Below are positions 56,905 to 64,000 of a stretch of DNA of 64,000 bases, piece by piece (positions within the stretch are counted from its first letter, which is position 1; the number at the start of each line of letters is the position of its first letter). Made by a program: the position numbers and the translations under genes. A model generated the notes under the pieces. The model did not search any database and had not been told where the DNA came from. It was given only the letters and a program-made list of their open reading frames with translations. Location of the stretch: the NCBI RefSeq assembly GCF_003026285.1, contig NZ_PYOD01000001.1:744001-808000 (forward strand), written 5' to 3'. The stretch comes from Photobacterium profundum. Its GTDB lineage: Bacteria; Pseudomonadota; Gammaproteobacteria; Enterobacterales; Vibrionaceae.

Positions 56905-57916
56905 AAGCTCGCTCCTTCACCAAGCGTAGCTCGGTAAATGCTATGCTGTACTTGGTGAAATCAAGTTGGTTAGCCGCATCTAGCTGAGCTTTTAAATCGG
57001 GATCAATACTGTTAATACCATTAATAGCCCCGCAAATTGCAGTAGCCATCGCACCAATAGTGTCGGTATCGCCACCTAGGTTGGCACACAAAATCGCACA
57101 ACGATTAGGATCCGTACCTGCAAGTTCAACCATCGCGATTGCAGCAGGCACAGACTCAATCGTACTGGTGCCAGCACCAACAAGGTCATATATTTTCTGC
57201 ATAGCACTTTCAACACCAATGTTCTCTCGCGCTACGGATAAAGCCAGTTCAATTCTCGCCCCCATAGATGCACTAAAAGTAGTAATGTTTTTAGTCTGTG
57301 CTGCATTCGCAATAGCGGGTAACTGATCGCTAATAGTTTGCCAAGTCACACCATCGACTGCTTTAGAAACAGCCCAAGCAATAACAGTTGCACCAGCAAT
57401 CGCGACATCAGATTTATGAGTAGGACTTGATGCTAACCAGACTTGCTCAATAAAGTCATCCAGCGAGCATGTCGGCATTAAGCACCCTAACGGTGAAACG
57501 CGCATTGCTGCACCATTTGTTACACCATTATTTTCCAATTCATCAATCGGTGTTCCAGCTTTAATCGCCGTCATTGCCGCCTTAGAAGATGGACCAAACA
57601 CATTTTTGTTGAATGCATCAAAACCATCAGCCCATGTCATCACGTTTCGGGCAATGATCTCAGGCACAACCGTTCCATCACATTCTAGAATCGCATCTGC
57701 TAAAGCCAATGCCATCGAGGTATCATCGGTAAAATGGCAAGCATCAAAATAGCACGCAGCATTGTTTTCTGCAGGGCCTGGAAGAAAACGGTCAATCCAA
57801 CCAAAATGAGCTTTAACACGCGTTCGCGGCCATAACTCTGATGGCATTCCCATAGAATCTCCAAGGGCCTGACCATAAAACGCACCAAGGATTCGACTTT
57901 CTGTGTTGTTATTCAT
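56894..57916 (-). CDS. yegU: ADP-ribosylglycohydrolase-family protein YegU
   Basis: This 340-residue protein of the DraG/ARH family has metal-binding motifs HFTDDTSMALALAD near residue 62 and NLGGDTDTIGAMATA near residue 283, each with the expected Asp/Thr ligands of a two-magnesium site. The family cleaves N- or O-ribosyl bonds, and the YegU substrate is not known to me. It overlaps yegV by 11 bases and follows yegT by 70 bases, with a hairpin between. Confidence 0.9.
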   Translation of the reverse strand: MNNNTESRILGAFYGQALGDSMGMPSELWPRTRVKAHFGWIDRFLPGPAENNAACYFDACHFTDDTSMALALADAILECDGTVVPEIIARNVMTWADGFDAFNKNVFGPSSKAAMTAIKAGTPIDELENNGVTNGAAMRVSPLGCLMPTCSLDDFIEQVWLASSPTHKSDVAIAGATVIAWAVSKAVDGVTWQTISDQLPAIANAAQTKNITTFSASMGARIELALSVARENIGVESAMQKIYDLVGAGTSTIESVPAAIAMVELAGTDPNRCAILCANLGGDTDTIGAMATAICGAINGINSIDPDLKAQLDAANQLDFTKYSIAFTELRLVKERAYAA

Positions 57917-57952
57917 TCTGACTACACCTAAAAAACTAAAATTTGAGTCTCA

Positions 57953-57973
57953 TCCGCCTCAAGATAAGGCGGA
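57953..57973 (-). other. Intercistronic hairpin between yegT and yegU
   Basis: TCCGCCT and AGGCGGA pair over 7 bases with a 7-base loop and no T-tract. It may stabilise the yegT message or reduce downstream expression. Confidence 0.5.
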
Positions 57974-57986
57974 CAGAAGTGCTAAG

Positions 57987-59267
57987 TTATGCTTTAGCGA
58001 TTTTTTGTTTTGATTCGTTATCACCTTCAATGGTTATTTCGCTAATTTCACCACTCGACTCGCGGAAGAAGAACATGAATAAGATGAAGATAACGGCAAT
58101 CATAATCGCCCCAAACCCCCACATTCCGGACCAATTAAACGTCAGACCATTCAGTGGCTCTGGGTAAGCAAACATCTTCTCCATCATTACGCCACCTAGG
58201 CGATAACCCAGCAGGCTACCCAAGCCCTGACAACAAAGCGTAATCAAGCCTTGCGCAGCGGTACGCATGTGTTTAGGCGCTTTTTTATCAACATAGATAT
58301 AGGCGGTAACGAAATAGAAGTCATAGCTAACACCATGAAGCAAAATACCGGCGAACAACAATGAGTACAGGTACCATTGGTCGGCACTACCGTAAACGAA
58401 GAAACCGTAACGGACTGCCGCAGTAAATAGACCAAGCATTAATACCTTTTTAATACCATAACGCTTGGTAAAGAATGGTAATGCCAGCATAAAGAATATT
58501 TCAGAGAACTGCCCTAGCGTCATCCAACCTGTTGCGTTGCTCATTCCAACTTCGGTCAGATAGCCATTGGCAAAAATGTAGTAAAAAGCAAGTGGCATGC
58601 TAAACATGAATGAACAGATAAAGAACGCAAGGAAGTTTTTGTCTTTCAGTAAGACCAAAGCATCAAGACCAAGCATCACTTTCAGGCTTAGCTTGCCTGT
58701 ACTCTTTGGCGGTGTGTTGGGTAGCGTTAAAGCAAATACACCTAAAATAGCTGAACTCACAGAAGTAACAATCAGAGGAATGTTTGTTGCAGAAATATCG
58801 CTGTAGCCTAACCAGCCCGGTAAGAAACCACACGCAATGCCTGAAGCAATCCAGCCAATCGTTCCCAACACACGTATCCGCGGGAAGTCACGCTCTACAT
58901 CGTCAACATGGGAAAAAGCAATACTGTTGGTTAACGCGATAGTCGGCATATAAGTCAATGAATACAGCAACAATAACGGGAAGAAACTCGAGAACTCAGT
59001 TTGCTGTGCGGCAAAATACATCAACACCGCGCCGGACAATAACATGACGGATAACACTTTCTGAGCAGGAAAAAACCTGTCAGTAATGGAACCCACCAAG
59101 ATTGGCGAGATAATCGCAGCTATTGCAGTACACGCATAAGACCAAGCAATTTCTGTTGGCGTAAATCCGTTAGTATTCAAAAACTGCCATAAAGGAACAA
59201 ACCAAGCTCCCCAGATGAACCATTCAATAAACATCATGAATGACAATTTTTTATTTGTTTTAGTCAT
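57987..59267 (-). CDS. yegT: Nucleoside-type MFS transporter YegT
   Basis: This 426-residue, 12-span transporter of the nucleoside:H+ symporter (NupG/XapB) branch matches E. coli YegT (425) almost throughout: FMMFIEWFIWGAWFVPLW, GSITDRFFPAQKVLSVM, TAAQGLITLCCQGLGS. ATG at 59267 has AGGAAA 7 bases upstream. An earlier in-frame codon would add 20 unsupported residues. It is first in yegT-yegU-yegV and diverges from the phosphorylase gene. Confidence 0.93.
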   Translation of the reverse strand: MTKTNKKLSFMMFIEWFIWGAWFVPLWQFLNTNGFTPTEIAWSYACTAIAAIISPILVGSITDRFFPAQKVLSVMLLSGAVLMYFAAQQTEFSSFFPLLLLYSLTYMPTIALTNSIAFSHVDDVERDFPRIRVLGTIGWIASGIACGFLPGWLGYSDISATNIPLIVTSVSSAILGVFALTLPNTPPKSTGKLSLKVMLGLDALVLLKDKNFLAFFICSFMFSMPLAFYYIFANGYLTEVGMSNATGWMTLGQFSEIFFMLALPFFTKRYGIKKVLMLGLFTAAVRYGFFVYGSADQWYLYSLLFAGILLHGVSYDFYFVTAYIYVDKKAPKHMRTAAQGLITLCCQGLGSLLGYRLGGVMMEKMFAYPEPLNGLTFNWSGMWGFGAIMIAVIFILFMFFFRESSGEISEITIEGDNESKQKIAKA

Positions 59268-59721
59268 TATTATTTCCTGTAGTAGTAGGGCAAGACCAAG
59301 ACTATTACTTAGGTAATACCAAAACAATACCAGAGAGGTTAAATGGTGATCAAGTTAATAGTTTTTATTACTCTATTATCATTAATCAATAAGTTAGAAC
59401 ATCAGACTTTTGTCTTATTAGAATAAGTATAGGTTTACTCATCAAAGAGCAAGCATATGCCACATGTTCGCCGGAGAAAGGTAAGGAAAGAGGGAAAGTT
59501 TTAGGGTAAGTGAGAGTATCTAACTGCATTTATTATGCAACTGGTTAAAAAGCTATAATGAGTAAAAGTATTGCAGCTATCTCTAACTTATATGGGCATT
59601 GTATTCTGGAAAAGTATAAAAACGAGAAGCTACACTTTCAAACCGGACTATTGTCCTAATTCATTTCAATCACGCCCTATTATGATTCTTGTCATTCAGA
59701 GAACAGTTAGGAATTATCTCA
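59268..59721. other. Divergent yegT/phosphorylase regulatory region
   Basis: This 454-base AT-rich gap contains the GGTAATACC dyad at 59312 and a TGATCA-containing stretch near 59347. It must hold promoters for both directions. No clear CRP site (TGTGA-N6-TCACA) is found and no extra gene is supported. Confidence 0.45.
59312..59320 (-). promoter_or_regulatory. Candidate YegW operator
   Basis: GGTAATACC, flanked as AGGTAATACCA, matches the dyad recognised by HutC-subgroup GntR proteins (GGT-N3-ACC type). It is 45 bases upstream of the yegT start. Assignment to YegW is inference from position. Confidence 0.5.
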
Positions 59722-60426
59722 ATGACAGCACATATTAATGGTAAACCAGAAGACTTTGCAGACACAGTCATCATGCCTGGAGATCCTCTTCGTGCAAAAT
59801 ATATTGCCGAGACTTATTTAGAAGATGTTAAACAAGTTACCGACATCCGCAATATGCTTGGGTTCACTGGCTACTATAAAGGCCATCGAGTATCCGTTAT
59901 GGGACATGGTATGGGTATCCCTTCTATGGTGCTATATGGGCATGAGCTAATTCACGACTTTGGTGTTAAGCGTATTATTCGTATTGGTAGCATTGGTGCA
60001 ACCCAAAAAGATGTACATATGCGTGACGTTATTCTAGCTCAAGCAGCTGGTACCGATTCTCCAACCAATGCCAAACGCAGCAGTGGCTACCATATGGCAA
60101 CATCCGCCACTTTTGACTTACTCCATCACGCCTACACAGTTGCACAACAAAACCAGGTCGACGTAAAAGTGGGCAACATTTTTACCGGGGATCTTTATTA
60201 TGATCCAGACATGGAAATGATTTCAGCCCTTGAAAAGTTCGGCGTGCTTGGTGTTGACATGGAAGTGGCGGGGCTATATGGATTAGCTCACCAATTTGGT
60301 ATAGAAGCTCTTGGGATATTGACGGTATCTGATCACTGCATCACGGGTGAAGAAACAACAGCAGAAGAGCGTCAATTATCATTTAATCATATGATTGAAA
60401 TTGCCCTAGAAACTGCTATCAAATAA
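59722..60426 (+). CDS. DeoD-type purine nucleoside phosphorylase
   Basis: This 234-residue enzyme splits purine (deoxy)nucleosides with phosphate to base and (deoxy)ribose-1-phosphate. Starting at ATG 59722 (AGGA 10 bases upstream) it matches DeoD: VIMPGDPLRAKYIAETYLED, MGHGMGIPS, VSDHCITGEETT with the catalytic Asp. The GSIGA block replaces the usual GSCGA. Because vibrios carry a second deoD paralogue elsewhere, I give no symbol. It is divergent from yegT and 42 bases before a TsgA-like transporter gene. Confidence 0.92.
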   Translation: MTAHINGKPEDFADTVIMPGDPLRAKYIAETYLEDVKQVTDIRNMLGFTGYYKGHRVSVMGHGMGIPSMVLYGHELIHDFGVKRIIRIGSIGATQKDVHMRDVILAQAAGTDSPTNAKRSSGYHMATSATFDLLHHAYTVAQQNQVDVKVGNIFTGDLYYDPDMEMISALEKFGVLGVDMEVAGLYGLAHQFGIEALGILTVSDHCITGEETTAEERQLSFNHMIEIALETAIK

Positions 60427-60468
60427 GCCTGAAAGCTATTATCTCTGCCTCTACATATTGGAGTGACG

Positions 60469-61644
60469 ATGAAAAATAAAATAACACTCACAGCGATTAG
60501 CTTTTTGGCCAACTTTGTTATGGCAGGCTTCGCGACACAATTCGGCATGCTCGTAGAACCCATTGCTGATATGTATTCAGCAAACGTTAACGATGTTGCC
60601 TTTATTTTCTCCCTGCTTAACGGGGGAGCCTTAGCTGGTACTATTGCCGCATTTTTTCTTATAGAGAAAATAGGTATCAAACGCATTACTGTTTTAAGCT
60701 ACAGCGCTATTGGTATAAGTGCACTCGGTTTGTACCTCGCCCCCTCTTTAGCACTTGTCATGCTCGCAATGACGATCATCGGCTTTTGCGGTGGCGTTGG
60801 TCTGTGTATTGCTGGCACCATTGTCGTATCCGTCTGGAAAGACAAAATCCAAAGTACGATGCTGGTCGTGCAAGATGCAACCTTCAATGTTGCTGGCGTA
60901 GTATTCCCTCTGGTTACCACTTACGCTCTGACTAACTCACTGTCATGGAGCATAAGTTACTTAACGGTCGGCTGTGTTGCTATTGCTACCGCACTTGTCG
61001 CACTTATGACTAACTTCAAATCATGCGAGGGATCTGAACAAGAAGATACTAATGGTAATAAGTCGGAATGGAATTTAGGTATTATCAGCGGTGGGGTGGG
61101 CTTATTTCTAGGTATGCTTGCGCTATACACCTTCTTGACTTGGGCACCAATGTTTGTAAAAGAAAAGTTTGCGATTCCATTTGAAGATGCGGGCAACATT
61201 ATCACCCAATATTGGTCTGCAGCATTGGTAGGGGCACTTGTTTCAACCGTCATTGTATCGCGCATGAAGATTCAACACTTTTTAATTACAATTATCTCTT
61301 TTGCTATGATGCTAACAGCACTGATTGTAACAACTGAACAACTAAGCTGGCTTCCTTACCTCACTTATGGCTATGGCTTTGCTTGTGCTGCGTTATACAA
61401 CGCGTTCATTGCTTACGGTGTTTCATTTGTTAAATCAGCAAGTAGCAAAAATGTCTCTTACATTCTAATAAGCGGTAGCGCTGGCGCAATGTTTAGCCCA
61501 GCGATCAGCTCTATGTTTGAAAGTATTATTGGTCTGCAAACCGTTATGTATGCAATCCCAGTCATCTATGCTGTTGTCTTAGTGATGCTTTTTGCTTCTA
61601 ATAAATTAGCGAAAAGTTCAGCATCATCACTTACACACGCCTAA
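60469..61644 (+). CDS. TsgA-like MFS transporter
   Basis: This 391-residue protein has 12 spans and the TsgA-like opening KITLTAISFLANFVMAGFA, with LVEPIADMYSANVNDVAFIF and GFCGGVGLCIAGTIVV. GGAG is 5 bases before ATG 60469. A GTG at 60463 is a weaker option. It follows the phosphorylase gene on the same strand, so purine or nucleoside transport is a reasonable inference. TsgA has no firm substrate in the literature I recall. Confidence 0.82.
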   Translation: MKNKITLTAISFLANFVMAGFATQFGMLVEPIADMYSANVNDVAFIFSLLNGGALAGTIAAFFLIEKIGIKRITVLSYSAIGISALGLYLAPSLALVMLAMTIIGFCGGVGLCIAGTIVVSVWKDKIQSTMLVVQDATFNVAGVVFPLVTTYALTNSLSWSISYLTVGCVAIATALVALMTNFKSCEGSEQEDTNGNKSEWNLGIISGGVGLFLGMLALYTFLTWAPMFVKEKFAIPFEDAGNIITQYWSAALVGALVSTVIVSRMKIQHFLITIISFAMMLTALIVTTEQLSWLPYLTYGYGFACAALYNAFIAYGVSFVKSASSKNVSYILISGSAGAMFSPAISSMFESIIGLQTVMYAIPVIYAVVLVMLFASNKLAKSSASSLTHA

Positions 61645-61665
61645 TCATACACATCTAATCAATAG

Positions 61666-61696
61666 CCAGCCTGAACTGCTACAGGCTGGTTTATTT
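61666..61696. terminator. Terminator after the TsgA-like gene
   Basis: CCAGCCTG and CAGGCTGG form an 8-bp stem with an 8-base loop, followed by TTTATTT. It also overlaps the stop of the convergent regulator. Confidence 0.88.
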
Positions 61697-62368
61697 CTGC
61701 TCTACATACTTTTTTAATGCATCTAGATTCTCGATTTTAATTGTGTGCCTTTGCTTTGAAATCAAGCCTAAATTCTCTAACTCCTTCACCGCTCTACGGT
61801 AAACTCTATCTGAGGTGCCAAAACGTTCTGCCTCTAAATAATGTTTACCAAATCCATCAACGGGTAAGTCATTAAGATGCTGATGATATATATCGTAGGC
61901 AATATTATAAGCGATGGGATATAACATTCGACGAGTAAAAATCTCAACGGTATCTTGATAATCAATAGCAATAGCACTGGCAAAAAACAGTGACAAATGA
62001 GGGTGCAGCTGCAATGCTTGTTGAAGTAATACACCATCAATTACTGCTATTTCTATCGCCTCTAGAGCGATAATATCCATCTGGCAGGTGTATCCGGTAA
62101 AAAACTCCATCTCGCCAAATAGCTGAGATTCGCACTCCAGTGTACCGAGCTGAAATACCCGACCATTTCTCGCCGTTACGCCCATCGATACTCGACCACT
62201 CTCCACCAAATATAATGAAGAGACAGCTTCGCCTTGAACTAACAGTTTGTGCCCCTCATCAACAATTTTACGGTCTTTAATACAGCTCAAAATGACTTGC
62301 TCAATAAGAGAATGGTTATCTTCCCATAAGTAAGTAAAGCGTCCCTTTTGAATAGCCTGTAATTGCAT
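61691..62368 (-). CDS. Crp/Fnr-family regulator, YeiL-like
   Basis: This 225-residue regulator has an N-terminal cyclic-nucleotide-type beta-roll (EGHKLLVQGEAVSSLYLVES, then GEMEFFTGYTCQMDIIAL) and a C-terminal helix-turn-helix (ERFGTSDRVYRRAVKELENL). It lacks the cAMP-contact pattern of CRP and resembles YeiL, which in E. coli stands next to nucleoside genes. ATG at 62368 is chosen over TTG at 62380. Its convergence with the phosphorylase/TsgA operon suggests that it controls nucleoside use (inference). Confidence 0.8.
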   Translation of the reverse strand: MQLQAIQKGRFTYLWEDNHSLIEQVILSCIKDRKIVDEGHKLLVQGEAVSSLYLVESGRVSMGVTARNGRVFQLGTLECESQLFGEMEFFTGYTCQMDIIALEAIEIAVIDGVLLQQALQLHPHLSLFFASAIAIDYQDTVEIFTRRMLYPIAYNIAYDIYHQHLNDLPVDGFGKHYLEAERFGTSDRVYRRAVKELENLGLISKQRHTIKIENLDALKKYVEQK

Positions 62369-62985
62369 ATAACAACTCAATAAATAGTTAACTCGGTTGG
62401 AATTAGAATTATCGTTTGTTACCTAATCAAAGGCAAAAAATATATGGTAGATAAAGTAACCTTGCAGTGATGCTTAAGTACTAAAGTTCACACGTTTGCT
62501 CACATTCAGAGCTTCGCATTACAAATTTGAGACGCAGACACTGAAAATCTATACATTGCGTCCAGATTCATTTGCAATAAAGAGAGCTAGCCCACTATTG
62601 AGGGAAAAAAAATGCATAATGTCCATTTTTTCCTTATTGCTGAAAGCAACAGTACGACCAAAAGACAATTACTGAATGGGAATAATTATGTCGACCTTAC
62701 TTTATGAGGTCATGATATTGGAGAGTTGCTGAAACACGATTTTGGGCAGTAGTAAATTAATTATCTTAATTGTTAAATCCACCTTTAGCCAGAACGTTGC
62801 TCTTGGATTATAGGCAAGATGAAGGGCTAAATCCCCTCTTCTATTCACATATATCCCTCAAAAATGTCAGTGATATTCAAAGGCCGAAATCTTGATGAGT
62901 AATACATATTGTCTCACATTATCTAACTCATTCAATAACGACGGGAAGTACCTGTTTTAAAATTAATTAACGAGTATTTTAAAAT
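62369..62985. other. Long intergenic region without a supported gene
   Basis: About 620 AT-rich bases. A 31-codon frame starts at 62612 with AGGGA before it and reads through a TGA at 62705 into 14 more codons. On the other strand a GTG-initiated 48-codon frame spans 62702-62848. They overlap, so at most one is real, and either may be a gene remnant. A 19-base motif near 62499 repeats one upstream of dinG. Confidence 0.4.
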
Positions 62986-63021
62986 AAAAGCGCCACTCTA
63001 TAATAATAAGTAGAATGGCGC
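62986..63021 (-). terminator. Terminator of the M28 peptidase gene
   Basis: GCGCCACTCTA and TAGAATGGCGC pair over 11 positions with one mismatch. The minus strand continues TTTTATTTTAAAATACTC, 18 bases past the stop. Confidence 0.8.
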
Positions 63022-63038
63022 GATGAAATTCCTCTTTA

Positions 63039-64000
63039 TTACTGAACAGTGATGTATTTGTCGTTAGTCAATAACTCGATAACGATATTTACATTATCAC
63101 TCACTTGCTTCGCAACACGGCCTGGGAAGGCTTCGTCTAGCTTATCCAACTTATCATATTCAGTATGCCAAATTTTACCCCACTTGGTTTCCGTATCTCG
63201 GTCACAAGCTGTCTTGATATCAGAATCATAGCAATCCCACATTTCCGGATTGGTGGTTTGTGAGTAACCATCGTATCCATATTTACCGTTAATATTAAAG
63301 TTAGTTGCTTCAACATAAGCAATCGGTATTCCGGCACAAGCAAATCCAGCATGATCAGACCATGAGCCCGTCTCTCCTTCTGGATAGCCTTCAAGTGCTG
63401 GATGGATAATATATTTCGCATCCTCACCATTTACATCTATCGAAGCTTGTAACATAGCATCGCGGAATTTTGTCTCTGTTGTGTAATTGGTTTCGTTGAG
63501 GCCTAGTGATTCGCACTCACCCTTATATTCCTCATAATCAGAATGGGCAGCATGAACATAAACGATATCACCACCGCCAACTGTGTCATAGTTGATCATA
63601 CCTATAACGTTATCTAGTTCGTCATTGTCTATGGCATTTTTGACGTAATGCAATGAACCATTTAAACCGTTCTCTTCAGCACCAGGAAATAATATACGGA
63701 CGTTATAAGGCAGATCGGTTAGTTGGAGTTTTTCAGCAATTGCAATTGCGGCAGCAAGGCCTGCTCCATTGTCTGTCGCCCCTAAAGAGCCATGGTCTGA
63801 CCCCGTGGAGTCATAGTGGGCAGAGAGTACAATTGTTTTATCCTGAGCTCCCTTCTTTTCAATAATATAATTATTCGAAATAAGTATGGTATCAACACCA
63901 CCCACTTTTTTTGTGTAAGTAAAAGGTTGAATCGTTACATCATAACCAAACCCTGTTAGCTTATCGTATATCCATGCACCTGTTTCGAGTTCTTGTTGTG
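63039..64000 (-). CDS. M28-family aminopeptidase, C-terminal part (runs off the window)
   Basis: The frame is open past the right window edge, so about 320 residues of the C-terminal part are visible. The two-zinc aminopeptidase motifs are present: SAHYDS, ATDNGAGLAA, PGAEENGLNG, MINYDTVGGG and SWSDHAGFACAGIP. Family members are secreted leucyl aminopeptidases, some with toxin-processing roles. The N-terminal signal lies outside the window. A GTG at 63905 is internal rather than the start because the frame upstream is coding (TGAWIYDKLTGFGYDVT). It ends at the hairpin at 62986-63021. Confidence 0.92.
   Translation of the reverse strand, partial: QQELETGAWIYDKLTGFGYDVTIQPFTYTKKVGGVDTILISNNYIIEKKGAQDKTIVLSAHYDSTGSDHGSLGATDNGAGLAAAIAIAEKLQLTDLPYNVRILFPGAEENGLNGSLHYVKNAIDNDELDNVIGMINYDTVGGGDIVYVHAAHSDYEEYKGECESLGLNETNYTTETKFRDAMLQASIDVNGEDAKYIIHPALEGYPEGETGSWSDHAGFACAGIPIAYVEATNFNINGKYGYDGYSQTTNPEMWDCYDSDIKTACDRDTETKWGKIWHTEYDKLDKLDEAFPGRVAKQVSDNVNIVIELLTNDKYITVQ

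Noticed and set aside
62702-62848. GTG-initiated 48-codon minus-strand gene
   Set aside because: GAGGG precedes it, but the start is GTG, the product resembles nothing I know and it conflicts with the opposite-strand frame, so it is left as a note only.
63903-63905. GTG start for the M28 peptidase
   Set aside because: The frame continues upstream to the window edge with protein-like sequence, so the gene is truncated by the window, not started there.

Overview
The window looks like a chromosomal stretch of a marine member of the Vibrionaceae, most probably Photobacterium or a close relative. The evidence is a complete toxR-toxS pair divergent from htpG, OmpU-type porins, a low-GC AT-rich background, and a preserved gsk-hemH-adk-htpG...recR-ybaB-dnaX-apt-ybaN...priC-ybaM backbone known from enterics and vibrios. 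Species is not determinable by eye. I see no phage, integron, CRISPR array, complete insertion sequence, rRNA or tRNA.

Layout. 1-1.5 kb: 3' end of nagA and nagC (N-acetylglucosamine catabolism and its repressor). 1.7-5.3 kb: a CPA2 cation/proton antiporter and asparagine synthetase asnB. 5.4-26.8 kb: the housekeeping backbone (gsk, hemH, adk, htpG, recR, ybaB, dnaX, apt, ybaN, priC, ybaM). It is interrupted by toxRS plus a porin and by a block holding a small membrane protein, a DksA-like zinc finger protein, a DUF2057 protein, an OmpU-like porin, dinG and yfcA. dnaX carries the frameshift site expected to make the short gamma subunit. 27-28.3 kb: a repeat-tailed lipoprotein.

28.4-40 kb: a metal-resistance island. 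A MarR regulator and CDF exporter run leftward behind twin palindromic operators. Rightward run a Cys-Cys mini membrane protein, a CueR/MerR-type promoter, a Met/Cys-rich secreted protein, a CusC-like outer-membrane channel, CusB with a C-terminal CusF domain, CusA, a periplasmic cupredoxin, and a CusRS-like two-component system. Together they would sense and expel Cu(I)/Ag(I) across both membranes.

40-47.8 kb: a DUF3316-like secreted protein, a tandem retropepsin-like protein, an unknown single-span membrane protein, divergent nimT/nimR-like exporter and regulator genes, and a DUF885 lipoprotein. 48-53.5 kb: an AGAT-type amidinotransferase, a divergent AraC regulator, and an operon of a 50-residue membrane protein, an EamA exporter and a sodium/solute symporter.

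53.7-62.4 kb: a probable nucleoside-salvage locus. It holds yegT-yegU-yegV, an OxlT-like transporter fused into one transcript with yegW, and divergently a DeoD-like phosphorylase, a TsgA-like transporter and a YeiL-like Crp/Fnr regulator. A GGTAATACC dyad upstream of yegT is a candidate YegW operator. The window ends inside an M28 aminopeptidase gene. The best candidates for undescribed biology are this nucleoside locus, the amidinotransferase/transporter locus, and the small membrane proteins at 19.0, 30.1 and 53.4 kb.
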